DNA of 64,000 bases from Oxyruncus cristatus (taxonomy: Eukaryota; Chordata; Aves; Passeriformes; Cotingidae), in NCBI GenBank assembly GCA_013399855.1, contig VXAY01006690.1, positions 785,667 through 849,666 of the forward strand, read 5' to 3'. Shown piece after piece: positions 26,501-39,600 of this stretch. The position numbers and the translations under genes were made by a program. The notes beneath the pieces were generated by a model, which was not told the DNA's origin, did no database searches, and was given only the letters and a program-made list of their open reading frames with translations. Within the stretch, counting starts at the first letter, position 1. Each line of letters starts with the position of its first letter.

Positions 26501-29462
26501 AATAGTGCTGCAAGAGAAAGCTGTGTTATTAGAAGGATGAGAAATTTTCAAGTGAATGTTTGTTTGTGTGGGCTTGCAGCTTTATTTTACTGTCTGAAAC
26601 TAGATGGGTTTTTTTGAGCGCTAAGTGATTATGTTGCTTACACCATGTTTTAATTGTGTGCCCTTTACTCTCTTTGCACATTGTGAAAAAACTGGTGTTG
26701 CTAATCTGGGCTGAGATTTTTCTGCTGTGTACAACTTGCCGTACTTAACATGAAAATGCAAAAGGAAGCTGTTTTAATTGTGTGCTTCTCTCCTGATGAG
26801 ATTTCAGTTCCAGAAGTGTATCAAAGTCAGAATCCCAAATGCCTCTCACCTTGTGTACAATTTCGTCATATAGCTATAAAAAGAAGATTCAATTTTCTTA
26901 CTATTAGACTCGGGTTTTTAAACTGTAATTGACTCGGCGGGTAGTTTGTAGGGATAGGTGCAGAATTAATGCAAACCAAGAAAAAAAAAGAAAATACTTA
27001 TTTTCTAGTGGAAGTCTATATGTATGTGAATGTATGTAAAAACATACAAACATGGTGAACTTATGTCTCAGATTAGTTGCTCTGGTACTGTCTGAATAGT
27101 GATTCAAAAGGGGAATGCATTTCTCTTGGTCCATTGAGGGAGTTAGCTGCTGCTTTTCATCAGTTCACACAAACTGCCAAAGCCAATGTCTGCCTTGCCC
27201 TCCTTACATCTAATGCACTTTCTCTATAAACTCTGGGGATTACACCAAGCTTTTATAACTGGCAGCATGGCATTGCAAAGGATGAAGGGAAGGCGAGAAA
27301 AAAAGATATTAAAGCTTCTTACTAGGACAGCAGGACCATCGCTCATCATCAGAGCTGTCCTTGTGAAATGTTGATACTTCCAGCAGTCCTTGGAAAGTCA
27401 TACTTTGCTACTAAGTGGAAAACAGCAATTATGCTCTGATGGATGTTCAAGATTACAGTATTTCTTATTCCCAATTTTTACAGCTTCAAATAAATGTCTC
27501 CCTTGTTTCCTGCTGTCTTACTGCTCCCAAAGACTGCATTCATGAGTGAAGAAGTCCTAGTGATAGCTAGACTGTCTTATGTCTTTTTCTACTATCATAA
27601 GAAGTCGATATTTCATTTACATTTCTTTCCCCTGAAACCCCAATTTCCTTCATGCTCTCCATTTTCTGAGTTTCTGAACCACGATGGGTCTTCCCAACTT
27701 GTTTATTTACCTGTGAACAAACTCCTCTTTGTCTTATCTTGCTGGTTTTCCTTTCAAAGTTGCTTATAATTCTAAATCCATGCTTCTGCTTTGTTTTGTG
27801 ACTAAAACCTTATTGGAAAAAGCAACACAGATCTATGCTATTTTCCTCATAGAAGCTGCTTGCTACAGCTCCTGCTAAACACCCACAATTTTCTGTTCTT
27901 TAGCCCATCCTTTGACATTTTTCTACCTCAAATTTATTGACTGCTCAAGGAGAAAAATGTCAGGATGTAGACATTTGAACACCTTAGGTTTTCAAGTCCT
28001 GCTTTTGTATTTTTGAGGGACTAGACTAAAATCATAGATGAGTATAGGCTGTATACCCTAGTTATTTATTAAACCTTAGGTGCCTCCTTCTTAGACCAGT
28101 ATTGAGAGCCTTAAGTGAGATCTCTAAATTCTGTACTAATGGGAAATATTAAGAATTTCATTGTGACACCTCTAGCAAGTACCCCACAGAGTAGGAACAC
28201 AGAGGTGTAAGAAATTCAGAGGAGAGGTGTGACTGACTTATTATGGAGATGTTCACCTCCGTAAGGAGTATGCATATCTGCATGAAAGATACCTGTATCT
28301 CTGTAAGGGCTCTGGGTTCTAAAGTAAGAGCATACCTTCAAAATTATATGCATCCCAAATGGGAAGATACAGCTTCAAACCCAGTATTTCCACTTCCACA
28401 GAGGTTGCTGGTTCCTTACCAGTATCTCCCAGTCCTTAGTCCTTAGGATTTTCTAGCCTTTAGGTACCCTCCTGGCCTGAAGAATACACCACCCATTTTG
28501 CATAAAAGGATTAGAGATTTGTTGGTGGACTCAGTGAACGTGATTCTTCAGCTCTGAGGTTAATTGTCACATGAGGCAAGTGGAGTAAACTTTGAGGAAC
28601 TATCCTGTAGAGTGGGCAGGTATAGTTTATCCTTGTGATTGTTGTGAAAAACTGAAACAGGCAGAAGCCCTGAGTGTTCTCTTCTAATCAATTAATTTGT
28701 TAAAGTATTTAATTCCACAAGCCATAGGAATTTTGATACAACATATGAGTGTAAAAATACATGTTTTTAATCTCAAAAAAGATCCCCTTTTTGGGTGTGA
28801 TCTGCAGAGCAATCTGGCTATTAGATTTTGGGTCTTAAATACTGTCCTTTTCAGTAGTTTTAAAATTTCTCCTTCTTTTATCCTTACACATGTATTTATT
28901 GATACATGTCTCATTTCTTCAGAGGCATTGCAAAATAGCTAGAAGACTTCTATTCCTGAAAGACCCTTCAGTTTCCCTTTCCCATGAAAGGAAAACACAA
29001 AAGCAAAGAATGAGTGATACTAAAATGCAAAAAAAGTATATAGATGGATCTCTATAATGGTCTCTCAATGTTTTCCAGATAATAGAGCTGTTAGAGCCAC
29101 ATTAGATCATGCTTCCTTATGAGTATTCACTCTAATCTGTCTGCTGCCATGAGATTATGTATTGAGAGTTCTTTTAATATATATTTTTAAAAAGTCTATG
29201 TTGCTCCCCAGGTTTCTATTTCTATTCTTGCCGAGTAGGCAACATCCATTTTCTCCTTGTATTGCAGACTCCTTTTGCCTACTTTATTGACTTTGTGCCT
29301 TTATCAGAATCAGCACAGCTTTTAATGTAACTAGTAAGGCTGTCATTAGGGACTTGATGGAAGCCTTCCTCAAATTGTAAATAAATTATACTTTATGTAC
29401 AGCCATTATCATCTTTCTCTAGGGGTTTCAATGGCTCCAAGCTTTTGTGGTATAGACCATAT

Positions 29463-29511
29463 CCCTTTAGGCAAGATATCCCTTCAGGATATTTCCCTTC
29501 AGGCATGATAT
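29463..29511. repeat. three imperfect direct copies of CCCTTCAGG(CA)ATAT-like motif
   Basis: Copies at 29463-29479, 29480-29492 and 29495-29511 share CCCTT(T/C)AGG...GATAT; the middle copy lacks four bases. A small local duplication. Confidence 0.75.
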
Positions 29512-30780
29512 GCTGGTTGTAGTCATTACTATATTACTTTGATTATTCTCTAAATTACCCCTCATTACCGTACATTTTCTTTGCTTTTCTTAGTACAGAT
29601 GTAAACATTGTGTATCTGTTGTGTTTTCAATCTTCCTTTCATTCAACTCCTTAATATACAGATTCTCTGTGTGATTTTTTGATGGATTAAAAAAAAAAAA
29701 AGCCATGTTTTTATCCATGTATGTCAGAATATGGTTTCTTATTTAATTTAGTGTGCTTAAGTAACTAATTAGTCACAATAGGCATCTTTATGGCTCTTTT
29801 GGGAAGTATTATGAAAAAGGCCTCGCTCTACATCTTGATTGTCAACTGACCTGTACTCTATCACAGCTATAATAAGAGAAGTAAATTCCAGAGGTGAAGG
29901 GCTTTTGCTGAGAATTTCCTGTCAACATCCCTTGACATTTATGTTTAGGGACTTGAGTGTTGCAGCTGACCTCAGCTGTCATGGTGGAACACAAGAGGAG
30001 AAGCAGGTTATTTAATTACAGTCATTCAAAACCTTGCCGATGCTTAACAAGTTCTCTGTTATGATTCCCATTGGGTTACATGATTTCATGGACATGAACA
30101 CTATTGTCCATTACATCATATCCTATGGGAGCATATAAGGATTTATTATGGAGAGTAAAATTTGTAAAACAGCATCTTAAGCTCACATATTCAGAAAATT
30201 CTTATGACACTAATGACTTCATTTTTAGGTTTTTTAACATAAGACTTATGCCCCTAGTATACTCACATAAGAGATACAATACACTGCTGTCAGTACAAAT
30301 CTGTAATTTCTTCACTGTCTCTAGAAGAACTCTTGAAGATTCACAGAAATTTGAATCTTCGTTTAAAAATCTTAATTCTTCAGTGCCTACAACAGTCTCA
30401 AGACCATTTATTAGTGTGAAGTGTTCCTCTTGTCATCACTATTCATAAAGTCATAAGTTAATCTTCATTTCCAGCAATCTTTTCACTCACTGTTGACATA
30501 CAATGTAGTTTATATTCTGTTTCCACAGAAGACATTAACCTTCTATTTGAATTTGTGCTCTGAAGAACTCATGAAAACAAATTCTTCGGTAAATTTCCTC
30601 TTCCTTTGGAGGGCTTCTGGTTTTATAAAATTCATTGGAACTACCATTTTTCTGTGAAGCAGAATTAATAAAATAATTGCTTCTGTACACTTCCCCACCC
30701 TCCACCTACCAAATGCTTGATGGTGTTGAAATTTCTCAGGAGCATTAGCCATACATTAAGGAAGAAACCTGGCACTGTGT

Positions 30781-30829
30781 GAAATTTCAACATTATTGTT
30801 GAAATTTCAACATTATTGTTGAAATTTCG
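30781..30829. repeat. perfect 20-bp tandem repeat, about 2.5 copies
   Basis: The unit GAAATTTCAACATTATTGTT is present twice exactly, followed by GAAATTTC of a third copy. Each junction forms the perfect palindrome TTGAAATTTCAA. A related GTTGAAATTTC occurs singly about 55 bases upstream and may be the source. The lack of mismatches suggests a recent expansion. Confidence 0.95.
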
Positions 30830-31724
30830 ACTAATGCTGATGAGTCACATTTTGGGCTCCAGATCACATAGTTCAAAGCATTTTAATAGTAACAGGAAGT
30901 TATTGAGATAGTCTTTCCTTCTTGTTGCATGCACAGTCAGAAAGCAGCAGTGATGGTCATGAAAACAGTCCAAATGAATCCATGAGATAGTACTCGGTTG
31001 TCTTTGACCCATTTTACTACCATGAAACTGATACAGTTTCTCCTCTAAGCAAAACTGGAAGCTGTGAAGGATGAAGATACACCTTTATACCCATCAGAGA
31101 CTTCGTGTTATCTTTTTTATTATTTTGTTTATTAGTTTATATTGTCTTTATGTGGCTAAACCCAGCATATTGATAGGTTAAATTATGTCATACAAAAAAA
31201 CACCAAAATAGATTAGGTATGATTTTTTCACGCTCTTTCAGTGAAGAAAAAATTTTTTCCTTTGAACTTTAGGTTCACTCTGCCAGGACAAAGGAGATGC
31301 TATAATTCTTCTTAAATATCAATTTTGAGGTGTTGAATGTGGCTAAATGTAGCATCTGACTACCTTTCATTGTGTATTTAGAATGTCATTTAGGTTGAAT
31401 ATGAAGTTGAAGAGAGCCTTAAGCTACCTTTTTGTCCTGTTAGGTCACTCTTTTTTGCAAACTTCCTGAAAGAATATTCTAAAAAAATTTTGGAAGTGAC
31501 TTTAAAAAAATATGCTACCTTTTGATAAAATCTGTTTGCTTTAATTATAGAGAACCCTGGTAAAAGAGATTAATAAATGCTTACACACACATAGACAATT
31601 ATACGTGCGTGTTTAGAGAAAATGATTGTTTAGGGATCTTGTTCTGTAATTTAAATGTGCAAAGTGACATGTTTGAAATATAAGTTTAAAATTGGCTTTC
31701 TGGAGCAATAATATACTCAAAATG

Positions 31725-32730
31725 ATTGAGAACTGGCTGAACGGCAGATCCCAGAAAGTCAAAATCAGTTGAGTTTGGTTGAAGGCCTGTCACTAGTGGT
31801 GTTTCCCCATGGGTCAATACAGGGCCCAGTATTGTTTGACTTATTCGTTAATGACTTGGATGAAGGAACAAATGCTTCCTCAGCAAGTTTGCTGGTGACA
31901 CTCCCGAGTGCTGTGCAGCCCTTCGGAAGGACCTCCACAGCTTTGAGAGGTGGGCAGACAACTGTCTGAAATTCAGCAAAGGCAAGTGCAAGGTCCTGCA
32001 CTTGGAGAAGAGTAACCTCTGGATCAGTACAGGCTGTGGGCTGACCTGCTGGAAAGCAGCTCTGTAGAGAAGGAAGGACCTGGGCATCCTGGTGGACAAC
32101 AAGCTGTGTATGAGCCAGAACTCTGCCCTGGTGGCCAAGAGGGCCAATGGTATCCTGGAGTGCATTAGAAAGAGCACTGCCAGCAGGTCAAGGGAGATGA
32201 TCCTGCCCCTCTACTCAGCCCTAGTGAGGCCACATCTGAAGTGCCATGTTGAGATCTGGGCTCCTCAAGTACAAGAGAATCGTGGAGCTCCTGGAGTGGG
32301 TTCATTGGAGGGTGCCAAGAATGATCAAGGGATTGAAGCATATCTCTTACAAGGACAAGCAGAGGGAGCTGGGCCTTGTTCAGCCTCGAGAAGAGATGAC
32401 TGAGAGAGGACCTCATTAGTGTTTGTGAGTATCTGAAGGGAGGATCCCAAGAGGATGGACAAGGCTCTGCTCAGTGGTGCCGAGCAATAGGACAAGAGGC
32501 AACAGGCAGAAACTGATGCACGGGAAGTTCCACCTTGACATGAGGAAGAACTTCTTTACTGTGCAGGTGACTGCGCACTGGAACAGATCACCCAGAGAGG
32601 GTGATCTCACTGGAAATATTCAAGAACCATCTGGACACAATTCTGTGCAACATGCTCTAGGATGACCCTTCTGGAGCAGTGAGATTAGATCAGATTCACC
32701 GAAACTTCCAACCTGACTGATTCTGTGATT
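31725..32730 (+). mobile_element. CR1-type LINE, 5'-truncated copy with decayed reverse transcriptase and 3' end
   Basis: A decayed 1-kb piece of a CR1 retrotransposon; an intact one is about 4.5 kb and encodes an endonuclease-reverse transcriptase. This copy begins inside the reverse transcriptase and runs to the CR1 3' terminus. In order I see the GPVLF...NDLDEG reverse-transcriptase block (about 31819-31868), a KFAGD stretch where the family has FADD, a LHL block, then VAKRANGILECIRKS, LPLYSALVRPHLKC and, near the C terminus, RTRGNRQKLMHGKFHLDMRK. The blocks lie in different frames (frame 2, then 1, then 2) and are separated by stops, so the element is dead. The end reads ATTCTGTGATT, resembling the CR1 3' repeat ATTCTRTG. 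No polyA tail is expected for CR1. Confidence 0.95.
31769..32665 (+). pseudogene. broken CR1 reverse-transcriptase coding remnant
   Basis: The coding remnant inside the CR1 copy. The block around the catalytic site reads F-A-G-D, so the first aspartate of the FADD motif is glycine. A frameshift lies just upstream of it, between the NDLDEG block and KFAGD, and the segment after it is shorter than I expect for the family, by roughly 30 bases. Residues 31769-31971 are open in one frame, 32092-32403 in another and 32474-32665 in the first again. The normal protein nicks target DNA and reverse-transcribes its own RNA; this copy lacks the endonuclease region and cannot act. Confidence 0.88.
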
Positions 32731-35700
32731 TTTGTTAAGGCTATTTAAACCTCTAAAATAAATTCAAGATTTTAAAGAAGGCATATACTAATACCCTTGG
32801 ATTCTGCCTTCAAAATAAAGTTTTGCTTTACACCAAACAACTAATTTTAGATTTAGCCAACAAAGTCTTATTTTTTGTAAGATAGGATGTCACCCTTAAA
32901 GTATCAGTTGTGGCTTTGGAGGAATTATATACTACAGATTTTTTTTTTAATTAATTTAATATTTTAACTAGCAGCAACATTTTAATAAGAACTTTGAATA
33001 AGCATATGTAAAGCATTAGGCCAAGAGACACATTGCTCACTAGATTCCTCTCCAACAGGCATTCTTTAAAACGTCCTTTGTTTTTTGGTTTCTGTTTGAT
33101 CTACAAGGGGATAGTTTACTAATAATTGCAAGCTTTATCTTATACAGAAATGTCAGAAAAGCTATATATCTTTTCTCACTAATTCTTCTAGTTGGTGAGG
33201 GCACCATTTGAATTAAAATTAAAATTAAATATTGTCTCCTGATAGAGACAGTAATTGTCATCACTGATAATTATGAACTACCTGCCTAACAATCAGGAAA
33301 TGACTCAATTTTGATGTTATCTATGCTTGTTAGAAACCAGAAAGAAATGCCTCTTCTTAATTGTGTTTGAAGATATGTGTGGTATCACAAATAAAAGTTT
33401 CTGTCATCTACGAGCTAATGCTTAATGGGAAAATATCACCTAATTTTAAGAAAAACAGCTTTCTTTTTTTCAGTTATTGAAATTTTAGTTTGTTTGCATC
33501 TTTTTTTTCCTTCTGAAATGGTCTACCGTCATGTCAGCTTTAATTTGCATGTAGAAATAGATCGTTTTACCTCATTATTTTTGGCTAACTTGAAATGAAA
33601 CTTCAATCATCATATAAAATGAGACAGCTCTTAGTCACATTTCAGAATTAATATATAAAATCCTCTCTTTTCCCAGTGTTCTTTCTGTGTGTGCATGTAC
33701 TGTCAGATTAGAAGTAATTCAAGATTAGTGAAACATGGTCAGGTTGATTAACAAACAACAGTTAAATCATTCCCCTGTGGAAGACCTTAATACTTTTTAA
33801 TTCTTGCTATTGGGTTGTATAGATCTAGTGCCCACTACACAGGCTGCCACCCGGGACAAAGGGAATAGTGTTTGCTGTACTTTGTCAAACTCCAGCAGAG
33901 CATGCTGGAACACCGTGGACAGTGTATCTGTAAAGATCTATGATTCTATCCAAAGAATCTTTTATAAAAAGCATCTCTGATTCTATTAATTCAAAATAAT
34001 AATATGTGGTTATCTGTATCCATGGAAGTTTCGTGCTACACTGTTAAATTTCTTCTCAAATAACAGATTTTTACTTTGCCTGAAAGCAAACTGCACAGAC
34101 TTGCTGATGTCTGTGCACTTCACCCAGTTATGTAAAATAATGAACACGGATGTGAACCTTTTGCGCAACATAAACTAACAAAGGTAAGAGTGCAATTGTC
34201 AGCTGGTGAGGAGAAATACACAATATAAAAACTAACAGTGAAAGATCTAAAGTAAACACTGCATATATGACTACATATAATACACCACTAATAAATTCTT
34301 TAGAGCCCAGAATGACAACTTCAGGGGGAGGTCTAAGCTTCTGTATATTTCCTGTCTAAGGCTTGCTTTCACTGCAAATATTACTGGAAATTCACTCTTA
34401 AAAGGTTGTCTTTTCCTATTTGAGATTGTGTGAGTGAGCAACTGTTTTGAAAATTTCACTGCCTTTTGAATGAAGTGAGAATCAAGCACTGAAATATTTA
34501 AGTGAATTTTATATTTTCTAACTTGTGCAGTTACAGTTTAAAGTCTGCCAGATTTGAGACATAGTGATAAAAGTCCTCTGTTGCATGCAGCACAGCCATC
34601 ATTGGGGCAGAACTGCAAACTTTCCCTGTCTGATCTGTCAACCTCTGGAAGGCATGATGCTCGGCAGCTGATAAAGTGTTTTATGCTGAAACCAAAATTA
34701 TGAGTTCTAATGAACCTCAGAAATGCTACTGTCTTTGAAATGTGACTCCCTGTCCAGTGAGAATTGGGCTGTGTTCACAGTATTGAACAGGCACTGGATG
34801 ATAATGACCTTCAATAGCTACAGCTTGGGGCTAGATTTGAGTTTGATACTAAGAGGTGAAAAGCTTTCAAACTCGGTACCAGTCCCTTGAGCTATTTAGT
34901 CCTTCCAATGACTTATGTCTTGGTAAACATAAATCCCCTTTGTCCTCATCATGCCTATTGCTCTGCAGCAGGTTTTCTACAGGCTTTGTATCATATTTTT
35001 TATGGTAGATTTTCTGAACCCTATTTTATTCTCATTCACATCATCTGATATGTGCTCTTGAAATGAGGTTTTGTTTCAAAGTCCACCAACATCAATTAAC
35101 TGTGGCTTTGCTGAGTTTTGAGGCTTCAGTGAAAAGAATTTGGGCAGCTGCACGTTTCTTTGTCCTTCAGTGCTATGGTATTTCTCAGAAATCTCATAGC
35201 TTGCAATCAACTCAACTCAGTTGCCAATGTCGTGGGTAAAAGTATGTCTTGAAAGCAATACGTGAATGAGGGGAATAAAGAAAGGTAATATCTTAGTTTT
35301 ACTAACAGCTCAGATTTTCTCTTTAACATAGATAAAACATTCTGCCCAGGATTCTTCTTTCCTCCTCATCACTTCTGTCTTCCTCTTGATTGAGTAGGTC
35401 AGTAATGTAAACTGATAAACTGCTGAGAAACATGATGTGGGCATGAGGACTTTCATCAAGCTTATCATTTTAGAATGGCCTCTGGTGAAAAGCATGTATA
35501 CCTACATGCTAGTAGAAGTTTGCTTTATACTGATCATTTCTTAAACATTTCCTTTATAGCTATAAAACTGTTAGGTACATACTATAGCCCTGAGTTCTGG
35601 GGGATGTACTGTGACACTACATATTCACTATAAAAGCTGCAGCTCTAAAGCATCTTTAAAGTCATGTTTGTATTGACTTTATCCTTTCCTTATCTGGAAT

Positions 35701-36070
35701 AGCACCCACAGCTTTATTTTTTCCCCTTAAACATTTACTTTGAGCATTTCCTACAGTTGTGATTGGTTTTTTTTAAACAACTGGCTGTTTATTCCTGTAG
35801 TTAGACCATGTACATTTGCTTACTTAAAATAGTGTCCTCTTACAAAAGGATTAATTCAAGTCCATTCAAATATAGCTTGGCTGGGAATACATGTTTACAT
35901 TGTACTTGGTTGTAAAGACCCTAGTAGACTGCAAGCTTTATCAAACTAAGAATATAAAACATAAAACCTTGTGTGCCTTTGTTGTTGTACTTTAATTCTG
36001 TTAATCGCCCTAGGTAAAGATTAGCTGCTGTTGTCAATTTAATTCAGCTTCAAACAAAGCAACAAGGTCA
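32731..36070. other. non-coding block, no gene seen
   Basis: AT-rich single-copy DNA. It contains a 9-bp inverted repeat at 34092 (listed). All open frames are under 80 codons. A short GATCTATGATTCTATCC stretch near 33938 faintly recalls a CR1 end, but nothing upstream supports an element. Confidence 0.65.
34092..34117. repeat. inverted repeat, 9-bp perfect arms
   Basis: TGCACAGAC and GTCTGTGCA enclose an 8-base loop. Pairing does not extend outward, so it is too short for a microRNA precursor and lacks a T run for a terminator-like reading, which would not apply in a vertebrate anyway. Confidence 0.75.
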
Positions 36071-36078
36071 TTTTTTTT

Positions 36079-36112
<34 letters not shown>

Positions 36113-36145
36113 AAAAGGGTTTGAGTCTTCATATAGTTTTAAAAN
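36071..36145. repeat. long poly-T tract (T8, CC, T28) with nearby ambiguous base
   Basis: T8 at 36071-36078 and T28 at 36081-36108, then a single N at 36145. The tract length is probably unreliable. The ambiguous base 37 bases downstream fits sequencing trouble after a homopolymer. Confidence 0.95.
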
Positions 36146-36179
36146 TAAGCAAACAGGATTGAGTTGTCATGTAGTTCTA

Positions 36180-36660
36180 ATAGGCAGCACAGGGAATCAT
36201 TAGTCCACCTCAGCTCCCTGACTGATGGGCATTTCACTTCAGTCATCTGACTGAGCACTAGTGGCCCAGTACTATTGACACCATGTCAGAGCTGAGAGAA
36301 GATGCCTTAATCGGCTCAGACACTCTCTGCATTGATTTGACAAGTTGCTGTAATGACCTTCTTGTTTTTCTGGAGGATTACTGTTTACCCAGGGAGGTGC
36401 TGCTGAACGCATGTGCTGCATTGTCATGGAAACTATTATTGTTGCATCTTGATCCCATTAATGCTGTGGTGTGTGACGCTGATGTGAGACCCTGAATATT
36501 TCAATGAAGTGCATTCTACCTCAATAATACCAATCACTGACCATCCATTAGGATTACAAAATTTACAGGTACTGTGTAGCTTGACCCACAATTAAAGGGC
36601 TGTGGCTGCTTAGGGCATTTTCCTGCCTTAAGTCGGTATTTTATGGCCCAGGTAGCTTCT
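36180..36660. promoter_or_regulatory. candidate conserved non-coding element (unverified)
   Basis: The stretch has balanced composition, no low-complexity runs and many distinct short words, unlike the T-rich DNA on both sides. The texture (CATGTCAGAGC, GCCTTAATCGG, CTGTAATGACC, CCCATTAATGC, ATTAGGATTA) resembles vertebrate enhancers containing TAAT and GATTA homeodomain cores. A 70-codon frame at 36283-36495 is open on the plus strand but has no family resemblance. This is a judgement from texture only; conservation has not been measured. Confidence 0.3.
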
Positions 36661-39600
36661 TTACTTTGGAGGAACAAAGTGCCACTGTTTTTTTCATTTG
36701 TTTTCTTTTCTAATTTTTGCTCTTTGATTTAGGTAGCTTGCCAGTAATTTAGAATGATTCTGGTTGAAGAAAGAAATAAGAAAATCAAGATGGGAAGGAA
36801 AAAAAACCCCATATTATACTTGAGACATATATATCCATGAAGGAAAAACAGTATTTGGAGAGAAGAGAGTTAGGTGATGTATGGAACATTTTCTTCATCA
36901 TGTTGAAAGTGCAGCTTATAACTAATATCTTTTCCCTGTTTCCTTGTAGTATTAGGATAATGGCAAGTGGAAAACATATCTCAGACCTTACGATTCTAAA
37001 TTCTCCCTTTTTCAGTACAAGTGTGTTTTTCTCAGCCATTTTCTTCTCCTGTTTGGTATATTGAGTGTGTGATCTTTACTGCCTTAGTTTCTCAGTACAC
37101 CACATTTGGGAACAGGTTGAAACGAGTATGATTCCACCAGTGATTTAGGCAAAAAAAAAGAGTTAAAAAGAGCTACTGATACAAAGCAAATAATTCTAAC
37201 AGGTTAGAAGACATGATAGCTGTTTTCTTGGAAAAGGTAGCGAAGCAGGCTTTCTTGCAGGCTAGGTCTATGATTAAGCTGCAACAGAAGTGGTTGTTCT
37301 GACAAATTTGAGCAATTTCCTGTACATTGATTTTTTATGAGAAGAAAACCTCCAAAGTTTTTTTAAGTGAAGAATCACAGCTTAGTAATTGGGAAATATT
37401 GTTTGAAATATTGTTTGAAAACATGTCAGTAGAGGCTGAGCTCTTACCTAGTGGCCATGAACTGTGAATGAAAGAATGATGCTATAGAAATAGCACTTTA
37501 CAAAAAGGGGTTTTCATTTGAAAATTAAGAATTATTTCAGTTTTACTTTTCATCTTAAATGTTGCAAGGCTACCCAGGCTTAGTACCTATAATATTGTAA
37601 GGAATCTGACTGAATGAGATGTTGAAATCAGTGGCTAGCTGCAGTAACACCTACCATTTTTCTCCATACAATCCAATACACAATCATCCAGTCATCAGCT
37701 AATAGTTTAGGTTATTGACAGATGTGTCTTATTGACTTCCTCGTTTAACCTAATGAATGATGAAATGCTTTTTACAGTATTTGAGGAAGTACTGGGCGAT
37801 ATTGCCCACAGTATGCAATCAGTTTTTATCTGATCACAGAGTCATTAATATTTCTACTTTGATTCTAAGTTTTCTTGGCAAGGTGTTGTCTTAGCACTAT
37901 ATAGCGTGATACAGGCTACTGAATGCTCTTGATGGCATTTACCTTTGAGAAAAATGTGCAAAGATCACAGTTTTTGAAAGATTTGTCTCAGCTCTCAGAA
38001 CACTAACTAGAAGGGTTTTCCAGTACCATCATCTGGAACAAAAAATGCAAGCATCTAATGATTCTCCCATTTATTAACTATTTCTCTTGCTGTACTATGG
38101 CCAAAGATGGTTATGGTTAAATTTCCCTTTCTATGGAGAGGAATAAATACTTCACAAGTACAGAATGTCCCATATTCTTTTGAGAAGAAATATTCTTGAG
38201 AGGCAGACTGTGTGCTCCTGTATTTACATTCATAGTTATTTCATGTTGGCCTCTGGGGTCATTCTTAGGCAGTTGATTGTAACATACAACAGAAAATAGA
38301 ATCCAGGAGTTTTCCTTTCATGATCCTAACAAACCTGCTATTCTCTTATGCCACACATGCATTCTTGCTTAATAAAAATACAGCCTTAGGTTGTCAACTT
38401 AAATAACCAAGCATAAATAAATATAATTAGTAGTATTCCCAATTTAAAATTTGTAGGGGTTAATCTTATGCATTTAATAATGTACTTATGTGTTAACTGT
38501 ATACGTATTTCATGTATTGAATAAAATGTATTCCTATACAGTGAGGTCAGACAGGAAAAGACAAGAATATGTACTATCTTGAAGTAGAAGTTGAAGGAAT
38601 ATTATATGGAGCTCAGTTAAAAAAATATTAAAATTCCAGACTCCAGAAAAGATTCACTGTAAAACTGCTAGCAGGCGATAAGTTTTCTGCTGTACAGTAT
38701 TGCATTACCTGCAATTCAAATTAAATACTGAGTGAATGCGGGCTTATTGTATTATTGTTTGCATTGAAATGTATTTCAAATTGAAAGCTCAGCATAATTC
38801 AAGACTACCTATATGGCATCAGAATGTTAATTTAGCCAGCAGGGATACTGCTTGCAGCCAAAGTAGCCCTTAATGACATCGAAATTAGTAGTGTAATCAG
38901 CTTTTTTTTTTTTTTTTCCTAATACGTAGTTTTGAACAAGACCCTTTGGGCTAAAATAGAATATTTAGGGTTAATTTTTTTTTTTTGCTTGAATATCTTC
39001 TAAAATTTGTATTGGTCTTTTTCAAGAATTGATGTGGATGTTTTTGCATTTGGAAGAAGCTCTTCTGAATGCTAATTTTGTGAGATTTCAAAAGTAAAGG
39101 CATTGAGACCTTTTCTATCTGTCTAAATCAGCACGCCCCTAAAGCTGGCTTGCTGTTTAACCACTCAATTTGTTTGTGTTTCATTTTAATAAAAATGCAA
39201 GATCTACTGGACATTTTTTAATCTTTTTGATGCAGAACTTTCAGAATTCCAGTGCCAAGCATTCAGTATCGTCCTAAAAGATTCCTCCCTAATCAAATCG
39301 AGTTCTCAGGTGTTACAAGCTGAAAGTGAAAAATTTTATGTGACATTTTTCCCTAGAATGTTGGTCTTTTGTCCTTTTAAGAAAACCTTTATCCTTTTCA
39401 AGGATTCCTCTTTACTCTGTTTGTTTTGGGTTTTTTCTCTATAAACAATATGCATAGCTGTTGGTAACTTACGCAAAACAGTTTTATTTAGAGGTAAATT
39501 TTAAAATCCAGATCTGAAAATAGATAAAACTTCATTCTATATCCTTAAAACTTGTATCAGTCTTTTCCTGATAGGCTAACATGGTGATCCTTATAAGAAC

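Larger units (their letters stand above)
20521..31724. other. long non-coding block, no gene seen
   Basis: Roughly 11 kb of AT-rich single-copy DNA. Open frames are short and unrelated to known families; the longest, 114 codons at 30104-30448, has no domain I recognise. Structured items are a triplicated motif at 29463, an A13 run at 29689-29701 and a 20-bp tandem repeat at 30781. No CpG island or RNA gene is seen. Confidence 0.65.

Noticed and set aside
32165..32416. Minus-strand frames across the CR1 copy (also 31765-32001, 31848-32177 and 32416-32610)
   Set aside because: Antisense shadows of the reverse-transcriptase remnant.
32585..32607. 9-bp inverted repeat AGATCACCC / GGGTGATCT
   Set aside because: Internal to the CR1 coding remnant; probably coincidental.
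33930..33955. GATCTATGATTCTATCC resembling a CR1 3' end
   Set aside because: No CR1-like sequence precedes it; the match is too short.
34092..34117. Possible microRNA hairpin
   Set aside because: The stem is only 9 bp and does not extend.
36283..36495. 70-codon frame in the candidate conserved block as a micropeptide
   Set aside because: No family resemblance, and the length is expected by chance; only a conservation test could revive it.
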